From the NCBI GenBank assembly GCA_039621445.1, contig CP154956.1, positions 37,908,553 to 37,972,552 on the forward strand: a DNA stretch of 64,000 nucleotides. Direction: 5' to 3'. This stretch comes from Euglena gracilis. Taxonomy: Eukaryota > Euglenida > Euglenophyceae > Euglenales. The position numbers and the translations under genes are program-made. Below are positions 13,801 to 22,913 of this stretch, piece after piece. How positions within the stretch are numbered: the first letter of the stretch is position 1; the number at the start of each line of letters is the position of its first letter. The notes beneath the pieces are model-generated. The model made no database searches, had not been told where the DNA came from, and worked only from the letters and a program-made list of their open reading frames with translations.

Positions 13801-16800
13801 TCACCAATGGCCAAATGTGGGGGGGGGGACGACCAAATTTGTAACAATTCAGCCAAAAGAAGCCCCCAACATTAAAATTTTTTTGAATTCAATTTGTATT
13901 TGATTTTCAGAAACAAGCATTTTTTTTGCAAAATTCTTCAGAATTCTACATATTCTCACAAAATCCTGCACAGTACCACAAAACATTGAGATTGCATATT
14001 TTATTTTAAGTGTGTATTGATGTTTTCTGCAAGGTAACTAAACATTGGATGATTTTTTTTGGGAAGCACAAATGATGTCGAATTATCATGAGTAATCACG
14101 AATCGGAACCAAGTGTCATTCAAAACCCTGCGTGACTGACTGGTTTCTGGAAATGTGGAAGAGACCCCGGCGGGTTGTATGGCCCCAGTCCAGCTCAAGT
14201 GGCCCCAGTGCAGCTTGAGCTTGAGCTTGAGCTGGCTTGCGCTTCTCCACCGAAAGGTCGCTGGTTTGGCAGCGCGGCCGTCAGGGCCGTGGCTTCAAAG
14301 ACCACTGCCCCCCTCGGGTGGGCCGCTGGGCCCATCCTGGACATCCAACCGCGGCAGTCCAGCGGCGGGGGTGGGCTGTCCCGCGAGGAGCAGGTCGTCA
14401 TCCTGGCGGACGACCTGCTGAAGAAGCTGCCCTCGGCGTGGAACAAGGACCATGTCAAGGAGTGCATGGTCAAGATTGGCCACCGCCAGCCGCTGAACAT
14501 CTTCGCCTCCCAGGAGGTGGACCGCCTGCAGGTGTGAGGCCACTCCCGCAAGGTCCCCTCCCCCGGGGTGGGGGGAGGATGAGAGGATCCTCCTCATTTT
14601 GGCCTAACTCAGAATTCAAATGCCACGGGTATTTTTGCACATGTGGTATTCAAGGATTTTGGCCAAATCATGTGCATTTGCGCATGATTTGTTCAACAGG
14701 GTGAAGGATGTGGCGTCTCTGCTCTGAAACCACAAGACGCGATGACCCTCGGACATGGTGAACCTTGGACCCAACCATGGCTGCAGTCTCGGGGATTGGA
14801 CCCAGAGAAGTGCGTCCAATCTCCATGTTTTGACACATTAAAGAGGTCGCAACGGCTCGTGTTTGAAAACTTGGTAAGCGAAAGTGAAATTGGGAGATCA
14901 TTTGTGTCTCAGCTGTTGGTACCCGGCGGCTGAGGGGCCATGCATTGATTAAATGGGAGAAGGAGTTTGTTGACCAGAGGCCGTGTGCAGATGTGCCCAA
15001 CAGCAGGTGCCAGGGTGCAGAATGTGCCAAGGCGCATGCATGTCCTCTCACAAGCAGGTAACACACAGCCAAGCACCTATGGTGATTCAGGATCCCAAAC
15101 CCAGTCACACCCTGCCACACCCAGTCATGCTCAGAGAAATCCCAGTCATCTCAACTTAATCCCAGCAGAGATGATGCAGACACCCCCAGCCTTTGGTTTG
15201 AAGCAGGGTGAGCCGAGTGTGCCTCAAGTTAATCCATTTGTGCACAAGCGCCCGTTTGAACACAACAAGCGCGTGCATGCGCGCATGATCTGGGGCTATT
15301 CACAGAGAAGTGTGAATAGGTGAATAGGGTGTGCGGCACTTCGAGCATGTCCAGGGTGTTGTTACAGTGCTTTGTGGGAAGGTTGTGCAAGCCGTCTCGC
15401 AGCGTCTCCAGGCCCTGATGCTGAAAGTTAGTCGACCAGAGGGTGTTTGGGTTTAGAAAGTGATGGATAGGCGGTGTGACGGGTGAAGGCGGGAGAACCT
15501 TCAGGGTGTGGCTGTTTGCATTGGGCACAGGGTTTGTTGTCGCCGTGAAACAGAAGCGGAGAAGGAGCAGCTTTTTTCCAGCCTCGGACCACCCTTCCCC
15601 CCATTGGGTTTTATTTTTTTCCAGCCGCCTGAAGGACAGTAATGGATTTTTGCCTTTTGGCAGCCAGCAGCCTTTTTCCAGCCAGCCCAAATATTCCAGC
15701 CAGGCATTTGCTTAAGGGATTGCAGTACCCCCCCCCCCCTGGGGGGGGGCTGGACTGCAACTAGTCCAAATTTGGCTAGTGGGATTCCTAGCTAGTGGAA
15801 AAAAATTTTCCAGTGACCGGCGCAAAGCGCCGAAAATTTTTTTGGGACCCCGTCGAAACAAAGGGTTGCATTTCCTTGGTGGGGACGCGATGAAGATCTC
15901 TGTGGCGCCTTCTTCCAGGTTTCGCGCCGACTGGCCATGGACTGGGGGGGGCAGCCTCCCCACGGCTTCGGCACAGGTGGTCATCGTGCTCGTGAAGCGG
16001 ACGCTGCAGGACCTGAAGCTGGCCATTGCAGGCACCATCGTCATGTCCGCGGAGCTGCAGGAGGCGCTGGACAACCTCGTGGACGCCCGCGTGCCGCCAC
16101 GCTGGGGGCAGGAAGGCCCCCCCCCCCCCCGCCATTGTCCCGGTTGCTGGCCAGAGGGTTTTTGGAAAATCAAAGAGAAAACATTTGCTTCCGTTGGAGC
16201 ATAAACCCCTCCCCCCCAATCTGGTTTGGTTGGCCTCTTTTCAATACCTTTGGCTGCATTCTGCCTGTTGCCCCCCCTATACAGGCTGTTGGGCCTAACA
16301 GTTGCCCCTACAGGCTGTTGGGCCTAACAGCATTCAGGGGGCCATAACCTATATTTTTTATTGAATTTGATTTGGGGGGGGTCGGATATTCACCAAAAAT
16401 TCCTTGAGTTATAACACCCCCCCCCCACATATAAACCTCCCCCTCCAGGTGGCCATTAGCCCATCTGGTGACCAATGGCTATTTACATGAAGAAACGATG
16501 TATAGCAGTGGAGAGAAGCCTTTCAGGCTTATTTCCCTGTGTGGAACACGATGGTACTGGATCTGCAGAGATGCCCCAAATTGGCAATTTTTGGCAATTT
16601 GGTCAAAAATAGCATTTTTGATGATGGTCAATCTCAAAAAATTGCCCCAGAATAAGCTTTTGTGTGGTTTGCGGCGGAATTTTTTCCCCGGGGGGGGGGT
16701 TTGGAAGTCCAGTTTTGGTTGGTCGGCCCGAGGGGGGGTTGTAAGTGGGGGGGTTTACCAAAGGAGAGTCTTCTATGACCACGTGCCCCACATCCACGGG

Positions 16801-17899
16801 TTCTCTTAAGCCGGAGGTGCCCCCCCCCCCCCCGAGGGGTCCAGCCAGTCAGTATTTATTCTTTTTTTTCTTCAGCCAGCAGCTCCAAGCTGGACTGCCA
16901 CCGGGGGGGGGGGGGGTCCCTGGAACAAAATGGGGCTGGACCAAACTGCTTTTGAAAAAAGGGGTCAAAATGGCATTTTCAGTGGTTGTTGGTTTTTACC
17001 TCCAAACTTTGGCTAAAAAATGCCAACCCAGTTGGATTTAGGCGTTCTTTGCCCGTTCTTGCACAAGCAGGATCCAGCTGACAGGATGCTTTTTCCACCC
17101 AGCACCTTTCTTCCAGCCAGCCCCCATTTCCCCAAAATTCAAAAAAAATATGTACCACACCCCTCAACCGAACAGAATGTGGGCCGTGGATGGATTTCAT
17201 CGCGGCACTGACACAGGGCACCACTCTATTGCTTAAGGGTTTGCAGTGCCCCCCCCCCCCCCTGGGGGGCCTGACTGCACCCAGTCCAAATATGGTTAGC
17301 AGAAATTCTAGCACCCCCTGGGGGGGGGTCTGCGAGCTGCGAGCACGACTAGCCAGTGAAAATTTTTTTTTCCAGTAACCAGCGAAACCGATTTTTTTTG
17401 ATCCCCCAAATACTGGTTTTTTTGGGTTGTTTTTTTTTGGAACAAAACCAGCCAGCATCATTTCTACCTCGGTGCGCAGTGCTGGAGGGAAATTTGTTTT
17501 CCAGTTGTGGGGACCCCCAGACCCCCCTGGTCTAGCTAGTCCATTTTTTCCAGTGTAGCAGAATGGCTGGCCAGTGGACCCCCGGGGTCCTTGAGCAATA
17601 ACCTGCAGGCCACAATTGGGGACCTCCCTGGCACCGTGAATGTCTCGTGGCCCGCGCCGAACATGGGGCTCTGGTTTGCGGAGCTGGTGAAGCGGCACGA
17701 GCAGCTGAACGACTGGGTCCTCCACGACCGGCCTGCCAAGTACTGGCTGACGGGCTTCTTCAACCCCCAGGGCTTCCTGACCTCCGTGCGACAGGTGCGT
17801 CCCCCGCACCCCCCCACCTCACTGTGGTGTCCGAGATGTACGGTCATCACCGAACCTGGTTGGGGGGTTTCAGGTGGGGGAGAGAGGGCGTTGATTGTG

Positions 17900-17955
<56 letters not shown>

Positions 17956-17966
17956 TGTGTGTGTGT

Positions 17967-18003
<37 letters not shown>

Positions 18004-18164
18004 GCCACGCGCATCTTTCACCCCCAGGAGGTGTGCCGCGCTCACTCCCGCGATGGATGGTCGTTGGATGGGATGGAGACGAAGTCGGACGTCCTGAAGC
18101 AGGAAAAGCACGAGATTGACCGTGGGGCCTCCGAGGGGGTGTACATCTATGGGCTGTTCCTGGA

Positions 18165-18243
<79 letters not shown>

Positions 18244-20599
18244 GCACAGGACGTCAGTCCAGTCCAGTTCATCCCGCGACATATTCCCTGCACATCGTGA
18301 AAAAGAAGCGTAAAAACCCTGGAAAGCCACACTGACAACCATGTCAAGGTTTTTCTGGGTTTAGTGTTAGCGGGAGGCTTTGTAGCAGGCAAAAGTGAGC
18401 AAATCTCGCAGGGCTAAGGCCAGTTACTTATCTAACATTACGAGGTGTCACAGCACGAACAAAAATTTTGGGAGGTGAAAACATATATATTTCGAGGGAA
18501 TCATATTACTGCAAAATATATTTTTTGGAAATTTTTTATTTTTTTGGAGGAACCGTAATCAATGTCAAATATTCTCAGACCAAACTTCTAGCCTCTATCT
18601 TTGTGAGCGTAGTGCAAACTGCTCAAAAGTGGCTTGTTTGCCGCGTGCGCGCGCGCGCGTGTGTGTGGCCCCCTTAGACCCAAAACGTCATTCCCGTAAT
18701 GTATTCCCACTGAAAGTTTCCACCGATTCTTTGAGTTAAGGCAAAGCGAAATCCTCAGGTGCCATCGAAATCCACAGAGGTGGAAAATTGAGGTGTTCCA
18801 AAATTTGTGCTTATTTCATGTAATTTTTGTTTGGACTTTAATCGATGATGTGAGATGGTTTTTTAAAAAAAAGAAAGGCGACACTGCCCCCACCACCCTA
18901 CCACCAGCGGGGTGGCACAGGGGGATGGCATTTTCGACCCCCCTCAAGGGGTTTAGTTTTTGTGGTGCTAGAGCACGCATCCATCGCCTTTGGCGCCAGG
19001 GGCCAAAAAAATATCATTTTCAAGGGAAAGTTGGTTGTGTTGGCTGGGGCAGGGACCCAAGACTAACCCCAGCGGGGGGGGGGGGTTGCTGCAGGAAAAC
19101 GTGTGCCACAACCGCCAACAGAACAGAATTGTTACCTCATAGCACAAGGAAACCTGCCCCCTCATGGTAAATAGCAAGGGGTCAAGAAATAAAATAAACT
19201 AACATCCCGCGCACAGCAGGGATATTTTCAAGAAGTCCGAAATTTGATCATGGAAGGTTTTCTAATTTCAATGTCATCGATATTTTTGTTTTCTTTCAAA
19301 TTTGTTCAACTGTGGGTTTTTCTCACGTTCTTAATATTTCTGCCAAAATTTGTGCAAAATTTTTCTTGCCTACCCAAATCCACCGGCACAGAAGATTGTG
19401 TATTTTGGTATTTTTTTTTTGCATTCTTCAATGACACAAGCAAAAGTGGGCTGTTCCTTGTATCTGCACATTGATTGCAGAGGACAATAAAATGTTGTGA
19501 CTCTTGCATCGTTCTGCTTTTGCTCTGACGTTTTGAAGCGTTTCCGAGACACTCTTTGTTTTGCGAATTATATGTGTAAATTTCATCATGCCTCATGGCT
19601 AATGGATGATGTATGTATCACACCTGCAGGTTGTTCATGGGATAAGAACAAACAGAAGCTTAAGGAGTCTGCTCCCAAGGAGATGGTGAAGGAGTTGCCC
19701 GTGGTGCACGTCACCGGTATTGAGGCGTCACACCGCCAGGCGAAGAAGAAGGGCGAGATGAACAAGTTCAAGTGCCCCGTGTACAAATACCCGTCACGCA
19801 ATGATATCAACTGGATCTTTGATTGCGATCTGAACAGTGAAGAGGAGGTGTTCTGCCCTCCCCTCATGACATCTTTGTTTACCCCTTCAATTAATTGCTC
19901 AATTGTGGATTGGTATCTGAGGAAATCAGTGAGCCTACACACCAATGAAGGTTATTTCAACCAAATTTTGCATTTGCAAATCTGCTATTGTCTGGAATTG
20001 TTTCGCAGCGCCTGCGAGGTACTAATTTCATTAAGTTCTCGTCATGCATGTGCACACATACACACATACATGGATACAGAGACAGACAGGCAGGCAGGTG
20101 GGCGGGCAGCCAGGTAGACAGACAGACAGACAGACCTCAAACTCCAGAGTTTGTCTGTGGCATGTCTCCTTGAGTTATTTGCCTCTGCGTTATCAGCAAT
20201 GACGATGGCTTGTCCAAAGAACAAATATTTGGTTTCAGAGAAAGCGACCAGGATGAGAAAATTGGAGAGTATTGAGATCTGTGTGGGGGATTTGGTTTAT
20301 CCTTGATCAGCATTTTTTTTTTTGCTCAAGGTAAATGACACAATGGGCCCGACAGGCTGCGCGGGAGGCGGGGTAGGACCTTTTCACCCATTATGGCGCG
20401 AAGGAGACATTCCTTCGACGCCAAGAAAGAACAGGAAGGGTTGGGGGTCACACCCCCACCCAGGATGGGTGGGGGTTGACCCCCATTGTCCAACTGTCCC
20501 CAGTCTTCAAAAAAACCATCTGACCTTTGGTCATGTCGCGTCTCTCAGGTGCACCACTGGATCATGCGTGGTTGTTGCCTGCTGTGCACCGTGGATTAG
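375..20599 (+). CDS. Outer-arm axonemal dynein heavy chain, 3' half of gene (27 exons, 5' end outside window)
   Basis: Motor subunit of the ciliary/flagellar outer dynein arm. The exons translate in order into stalk coiled coil 1, microtubule-binding domain, stalk coiled coil 2, AAA5, the buttress coiled coil, AAA6 and the C-terminal domain, ending [10 protein letters not shown] and TAG at 20597-20599. Landmarks that match axonemal heavy chains of the DNAH5/DNAH8 (gamma) class include [82 protein letters not shown] and GVYIYGL. The exons show no frameshift or stop, so the gene looks functional. AAA1-AAA4 and the tail lie upstream of the window. Of 26 introns, 15 are GT-AG, nine have non-conventional ends with CAG at +4 to +6 and CTG at -8 to -6, intron 6 looks intermediate and intron 14 is unresolved. 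The gamma-class assignment rests on remembered similarity, not on a computed tree. Confidence 0.95.
671..2636 (+). other. Intron 1 (non-conventional), repeat-bearing
   Basis: The longest intron in the window. It has no GT/AG ends but has CAG at 674-676 and CTG at 2629-2631. It holds poly-C/poly-G tracts, TTTTTTGCAG-type runs near 1025-1130 and again near 2435-2470, and a three-copy tandem repeat at 1557-1657. No gene seen inside. Confidence 0.75.
1557..1657. repeat. Three-copy tandem repeat in intron 1
   Basis: The unit AATATTGCACAAGAACATTT plus GGGT occurs three times, starting near 1559, 1597 and 1626, with the spacer TTCCAACCAA after copies one and three. Confidence 0.9.
2637..2782 (+). 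CDS. Dynein exon 2: entry to microtubule-binding domain
   Basis: The start is fixed by CTG at 2629-2631 (intron -8 to -6), phase 2. Encodes [15 protein letters not shown] to [10 protein letters not shown]. The end is a conventional GT donor (GTGTGA at 2783), phase 1, which joins to exon 3 as [14 protein letters not shown]. Confidence 0.88.
2948..3204 (+). CDS. Dynein exon 3: microtubule-binding domain and start of stalk CC2
   Basis: AG acceptor at 2946-2947. Encodes [17 protein letters not shown], the [10 protein letters not shown] signature of the dynein microtubule-binding domain, then a charged helix ([12 protein letters not shown]) that begins stalk coiled coil 2. Ends ELAK before a GTGGGT donor, phase 0. 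Confidence 0.95.
3632..3899. mobile_element. MITE-like fold-back element in intron 3
   Basis: The two ends are imperfect inverted repeats of about 50 bp. The left end reads GGGGGAAATTTTGCCCTAGA then AAATTTGGCACGGACAAATT; the reverse complement of the right end gives the same pattern. Inside, an AATCCCGCGAAATATTTCCG-type block occurs twice (near 3688 and 3793). A related half-element lies at 22437-22545. No transposase. A non-autonomous DNA transposon is the likeliest reading. Confidence 0.7.
3947..4018 (+). CDS. Dynein exon 4: stalk coiled coil 2
   Basis: AG acceptor at 3945-3946, phase 0. Encodes [24 protein letters not shown]. The end follows the CAG rule (4022-4024), giving KQELQD joined to DADRCKKRM, exactly the spacing of CC2 in other heavy chains. 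A GT donor at 4051 would insert extra residues and break the heptads, so it is less likely. Confidence 0.85.
4130..4378 (+). CDS. Dynein exon 5: end of stalk CC2 and start of AAA5
   Basis: The start is set by CTG at 4122-4124. Encodes [19 protein letters not shown], then the conserved GERDRW, RRLVGDV and [10 protein letters not shown], which open AAA5. Ends KIPVTE before a GTATGG donor, phase 0. Confidence 0.93.
4379..5704 (+). other. Intron 5 (GT-AG) with TTAG repeat
   Basis: Conventional ends. Contains a (TTAG)n array at 4844-4929, poly-C/G tracts at 4757 and 4823, and AT-rich sequence at 5450-5590. No coding signal recognised. Confidence 0.8.
4844..4929. repeat. (TTAG)n microsatellite
   Basis: About 20 copies of TTAG with rare interruptions, inside dynein intron 5. 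Confidence 0.95.
5705..5848 (+). CDS. Dynein exon 6: AAA5
   Basis: AG acceptor at 5703-5704, phase 0. Encodes [38 protein letters not shown] and YPLLVDPQ, typical of AAA5. The 3' boundary is uncertain: homology suggests DPQ-GQGLQW, but no GT follows. CAG at 5846-5848 would place a non-conventional intron start at 5843. Confidence 0.88.
6189..6365 (+). CDS. Dynein exon 7: AAA5
   Basis: Starts after CCCCCAG with [14 protein letters not shown] and continues through [10 protein letters not shown] to [20 protein letters not shown], the AAA5 arginine-rich region and following helix. Ends PVLEK before a GTATGG donor, phase 0. Confidence 0.9.
6600..7070. repeat. G-tract repeats in intron 7
   Basis: Repeated GGGGGTTTTATATTTGG-like units alternate with long G runs (near 6640-6740 and 6945-7062). 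Potential G-quadruplex DNA. No coding content. Confidence 0.8.
7160..7276 (+). CDS. Dynein exon 8: end of AAA5
   Basis: AG acceptor at 7158-7159, phase 0. Encodes [20 protein letters not shown] and the conserved MLPNPAFPP. The end is set by CAG at 7280-7282 (+4 to +6), giving FPP joined to [11 protein letters not shown], the exact length of the homologous segment in animal heavy chains. Confidence 0.9.
7541..7653 (+). CDS. Dynein exon 9: AAA5 to buttress
   Basis: The start is set by CTG at 7533-7535. Encodes [20 protein letters not shown], then [18 protein letters not shown], the lead helix of the buttress (strut). GT donor at 7654, phase 2, restoring an Arg codon with exon 10. Confidence 0.93.
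7809..7972. repeat. (GGGTGT)n microsatellite in intron 9
   Basis: About 20 GGGTGT units close to the 3' end of intron 9, after a GGGT run. Antisense open frames of Thr-His-Pro repeats here are not genes. Confidence 0.95.
8005..8343 (+). CDS. Dynein exon 10: buttress coiled coil
   Basis: AG acceptor at 8003-8004, phase 2. Encodes [28 protein letters not shown], the helix around [17 protein letters not shown] motif (here [16 protein letters not shown]), and [14 protein letters not shown]. The end is set by CAG at 8347-8349, phase 2, so that YDGGIEKSERHQL forms across the junction. Confidence 0.93.
9077..9126 (+). CDS. Dynein exon 11: 50-nt micro-exon at AAA6 entry
   Basis: A 50-base exon found by homology: [16 protein letters not shown] corresponds to KSPITQKRIANII of other heavy chains. 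CTG at 9069-9071 sets the start. A conventional GTGTGT donor at 9127, phase 1, joins to exon 12 as [11 protein letters not shown]. Confidence 0.88.
9394..9707 (+). CDS. Dynein exon 12: AAA6
   Basis: AG acceptor at 9392-9393, phase 1. Encodes [55 protein letters not shown] and YWWDQE. These are core AAA6 helices. GTGTGC donor, phase 0. Confidence 0.95.
10394..10522 (+). CDS. Dynein exon 13: AAA6
   Basis: AG acceptor at 10392-10393, phase 0. Encodes [31 protein letters not shown] and ALDYIKITL. The non-conventional end has CAG at 10526-10528. Product KITL-GPMYAEP keeps the homologous length. Confidence 0.92.
10674..10781 (+). CDS. Dynein exon 14: AAA6 (3' boundary unresolved)
   Basis: The start is set by CTG at 10666-10668. 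Encodes [35 protein letters not shown], the conserved LSxGSDP loop. The downstream junction fits neither GT nor the CAG rule. Similar GACCCGAACGG and GACCCCGACCGG sequences lie at the two ends of the intron. Confidence 0.85.
11071..11235 (+). CDS. Dynein exon 15: AAA6 small domain
   Basis: Encodes [34 protein letters not shown] and [16 protein letters not shown], with the hallmark ISMGQGQE and QNCHLGL. An AG acceptor at 11075-11076 is available if GQ belongs to exon 14. GTGTGC donor at 11236, phase 0. Confidence 0.92.
11530..11712 (+). CDS. Dynein exon 16: AAA6 small domain
   Basis: AG acceptor at 11528-11529, phase 0. Encodes [35 protein letters not shown], then [20 protein letters not shown] and MSQ. 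Non-conventional end: CAG at 11716-11718. Confidence 0.95.
12180..12257 (+). CDS. Dynein exon 17
   Basis: The start is set by CTG at 12172-12174. Encodes [26 protein letters not shown], matching the WKPMLYTVAFLHSTVQ motif. GTGTTC donor, phase 0. Confidence 0.93.
12406..12510. repeat. Tandem duplication of a 55-bp intronic segment
   Basis: TGAGTTCATTCAG, a T run and TGTGCCCAGATCGAGATATC occur twice head to tail (near 12407 and 12462) just upstream of dynein exon 18. Confidence 0.9.
12534..12644 (+). CDS. Dynein exon 18: C-terminal domain start
   Basis: AG acceptor at 12532-12533, phase 0. Encodes [37 protein letters not shown]. The end is set by CAG at 12648-12650. Confidence 0.93.
12859..12948 (+). 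CDS. Dynein exon 19
   Basis: The start is set by CTG at 12851-12853. Encodes [30 protein letters not shown], the conserved [24 protein letters not shown] block. Conventional donor at 12949. Confidence 0.93.
13056..13202 (+). CDS. Dynein exon 20
   Basis: AG acceptor at 13054-13055. Encodes [39 protein letters not shown] and [16 protein letters not shown] donor, phase 0. Confidence 0.92.
13277..13333 (+). CDS. Possible 57-nt cassette exon between dynein exons 20 and 21
   Basis: An open, phase-0 segment flanked by AG and GT encodes [19 protein letters not shown]. It reads in frame with both neighbours, but other heavy chains have no counterpart here as far as I can recall, and skipping it gives the conserved spacing [14 protein letters not shown]. 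It may be an alternative exon or chance. Confidence 0.3.
13489..13572 (+). CDS. Dynein exon 21
   Basis: AG acceptor at 13487-13488. Encodes [28 protein letters not shown], the near-invariant PEVFGLHPNADITY block. Non-conventional end: CAG at 13576-13578. Confidence 0.95.
14334..14531 (+). CDS. Dynein exon 22: C-terminal domain
   Basis: The start is set by CTG at 14326-14328, so VLGT joins ILDIQPRQ as in homologues. Encodes a Gly-rich loop, [39 protein letters not shown] and Q. GTGTGA donor. Confidence 0.93.
14532..15976 (+). other. Intron 22 (GT-AG) with dispersed repeat
   Basis: Conventional ends. Positions 15570-15780 carry a repeat family seen in several introns (CCAGCCAGCAGCC, T run, CCAGCCAGCCCAAAT, then a poly-C/poly-G palindrome). 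No exon recognised. Confidence 0.75.
15977..16105 (+). CDS. Dynein exon 23
   Basis: AG acceptor at 15975-15976. Encodes [40 protein letters not shown] and PRW, matching LKLAIEGTIIMSENLRDALDN. Non-conventional end: CAG at 16109-16111. Confidence 0.95.
16106..17635 (+). other. Intron 23 (non-conventional) with dispersed repeats
   Basis: CAG at +4 and CTG at -8 (17628-17630). Holds several poly-C/poly-G palindromes and CCAGCCAGC-type repeats near 16845-16920, 17085-17130 and 17235-17590, plus a duplicated CAGGCTGTTGGGCCTAACAG near 16284-16330. No coding signal. Confidence 0.75.
17636..17794 (+). CDS. Dynein exon 24
   Basis: The start is set by CTG at 17628-17630, giving [12 protein letters not shown]. 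Encodes [20 protein letters not shown] and [22 protein letters not shown] donor, phase 0. Confidence 0.95.
17898..18000. repeat. (GT)n microsatellite in intron 24
   Basis: GT repeat ending 27 bases before dynein exon 25. Antisense poly-Thr-His frames are artefacts. Confidence 0.95.
18028..18166 (+). CDS. Dynein exon 25
   Basis: AG acceptor at 18026-18027. Encodes [40 protein letters not shown], the GVYIYGL block of the C-terminal domain. The GT donor merges into a GT microsatellite, phase 1. Confidence 0.95.
18167..19629 (+). other. Intron 25 (GT-AG)
   Basis: Begins inside a (GT)n array (18167-18241). The rest is AT-rich with poly-T and one CG/GT patch at 18643-18668. No exon recognised. 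Confidence 0.8.
19630..19847 (+). CDS. Dynein exon 26
   Basis: AG acceptor at 19628-19629. Phase 1 join gives [15 protein letters not shown]. Encodes [14 protein letters not shown], a Lys-rich insert and [26 protein letters not shown] donor, phase 0. Confidence 0.94.
20085..20133. repeat. (GACA)/(GGCA) microsatellite in intron 26
   Basis: GACAGACAGGCAGGCAGG-type run and a following GACAGACA run. Confidence 0.9.
20549..20599 (+). CDS. Dynein exon 27: C-terminus and stop
   Basis: AG acceptor at 20547-20548. Encodes [16 protein letters not shown] followed by TAG, matching the DHWILRGVALLC terminus of axonemal heavy chains. Confidence 0.93.
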   Translation: MHHWIMRGCCLLCTVD

Positions 20600-22436
20600 G
20601 CGTTTGCTTGGCCGGGCTGCCATCCCTGGCAGCGGCCCCAACAGAGGACGTGGTTGGCAGGCCGGGCCGCCTGTGCCACGCTCCACTCGCTCATTTTCTC
20701 AAGTGCTGGAATTGTTTTTTTTTCCACCTGGCGTTGTTGCAAAACCTTTGTAAGGCACTTTGGAGGCGCACCATTTGGATTCCTCCTTTAGTACACTGAA
20801 ATTAGAAATACATTGTGTCTACCAAACAAAGCTAGTAACGAAGTGTGCGTTTTTGTTTGATTTTGTTTTCAGGGATAATAGCATCTCTGATAAGGCCCAA
20901 CCTCAGTTCTTCTGGTGTTGGGTTGGTTTGAACTTTTAAACTTTTAAACTCAACACAATTCATGGGCATTTCAAACAAGTGCCCCTCTGGGTGAAATGTT
21001 TTGCTTGGCCACATTATTTGATGCCTTTGCAGTTTGATTGCAGGGCTGAATAGGAATCTGGAAGCTGCAAGTTTTTTTTTTGCGGGTTTCTAATGCGGAA
21101 CAACAAAGTCTTGGCAAAAGTTACTAGTCTATTTGTCTTTTGTTGTGAGTTGCCCATTGTTTCTGTGCCATCTGCACACACGTCTTTCTCAACACTTGTT
21201 TCGAGACAATTTTGCCAAAAACCATGTGCTGATGAGCTGCAGATTCAAATTTGAATCATGTGGTGAGGCTTCCAATGAGTGGTATCAATCAAGTGAGATA
21301 CAAATTCCTTTGCACTTTGTTGTTGATTTTTTTTTTGCACAATCTGCCATTTTTTTCCAAACGTTCTTCACAAAAACTCCTGCCAAATTTTCCGGACTGT
21401 TTTTGGCCAAGGCCGCCAAATTTTTCCGTCCCCAGTTTTCTCGCCTCCAGTTATTTTTGGCACCAAATTTTTCCTCCCCTGTATTTCTTTTTCCCCCAAA
21501 GGATGTGTGGAAGTGATATGATTTCTTTCAGTACAGTCTGAGGAGCAATCATTGAGATTTGCTGAAAGCAACTGAGCAACACAGCAACGCCATTTGAGTT
21601 TGTATTCCAGAGCCCCCGATGCCGTATTCTGTTTCGTTGCTATTCTGGTGAATGTGTTCTTTGTGTGCAGGGAGTGACAGCTGCATGGTGAATCATACCA
21701 GTGTGTGTTGCCTACCCTCCCCCCAAGGGGTGGCTGGTTTTTTCCAGTGTGATTTTCTGTTGGGTTCCGAAAGTGCCCGCACAGCACTGAAATGAAAAGC
21801 ACACACTGGCTCTAAAACGTTCTTTGGCAATTGCCCACCTCTGGTCCCGAACCCTCTTTCTCGTCATTTTTCTGGATATTTGTTAGACACTTTTCCAAAG
21901 CGCTTTGCACCCAAGGAAGCAGGAAACTTCAAGCATATAAGGACGCTCCAACTTTGTCAGTCACCCCCAAAGCCCCAAAGGGGTGTTCATCATTATTTTT
22001 TCAAAGGACCACCAATTGAAGCAGCAAAAAGCAATCAACCCAAAAGTGACCAGTAAATTGTATAAAACCATCTCGTGTCCATTTTCTGCCCTCTCTGCTG
22101 TGCAATGTCAAATGTTTCAATTTTGCAGGACGATTCATCCCTCCTGCTCCTGCAATAACTGTTCTTTGTTTCTTTTGCACACTTGTTCGACGTTGCCTTC
22201 AATGTTCATGTTCGATTGTGCTTCAGATATTGCCATTCCTCAGACAGCTTTGTCCAAGTGTCGAAGATGCAATGCTAAAAAATGTTGGTCTGAAGCATGA
22301 AAACAGTCAGAAAGTTGTGGAGAAAGAGGGGCATCAGGCACCTGGACGACATTTCACCACAATCAAATTCCACCAACGGAAAATTATCAACCATTTGGGA
22401 TTACAGCTACATTTGCAGAGAGAGAGAACTACCGGG
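20600..22436. other. Intergenic DNA downstream of the dynein gene
   Basis: Contains the dynein 3' UTR, whose end I cannot place. AT-rich with scattered poly-T. All open frames are short and unconvincing. Confidence 0.6.
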
Positions 22437-22545
22437 GGGGATTTTTCCGTAGAGAAAATTTGCACAGACAAATTTTGCGGAAGCAAATCCCGCAAAATAT
22501 TTCTGGACATTTTAAAGGAATCCCGCGAAATTTTTCCCGCATACC
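22437..22545. repeat. Partial copy of the intron 3 fold-back element
   Basis: The succession GAGAAAATTTGCACAGACAA, GGAAGCAAATCCCGC, TTCTGGACATTTTAAAGGAA and TCCCGCGAAATTTTT matches the left half of the element at 3632-3899. Confidence 0.75.
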
Positions 22546-22913
22546 CTCACCAGGTTTTGAATAGAGCTGAGCTCTTTATAAGCGCGCCCCCACCCCTTCA
22601 TTGATCCCGGCCGGCGGCAGGCTTATTTTTAAGTCAGCAGACCCCCGGGGGGAGGGGGGGCGGGTGGGTCCGGGCCGGACCCCCCCCCCCCCCGGGGCCC
22701 CGCGGCAGCGGCGCTGGGTATGCCTTTTCGGCGCGAAGCGCCGAAAATTTTTGGACATTGCCTTTAACGGGCCCGATTTTGGGGGGGTCCCCGCCCCCCC
22801 CCCCCGGGGGGGGTCCCGCGCCACCCTGGGTGGGGGGGGGACCCCCCCTCCCCCGGGGGTCTTAAAAAGAAGCCTGGCCAGCGGCCCAGCAGCCCGGCCG
22901 GCCCGGCCTGGGC

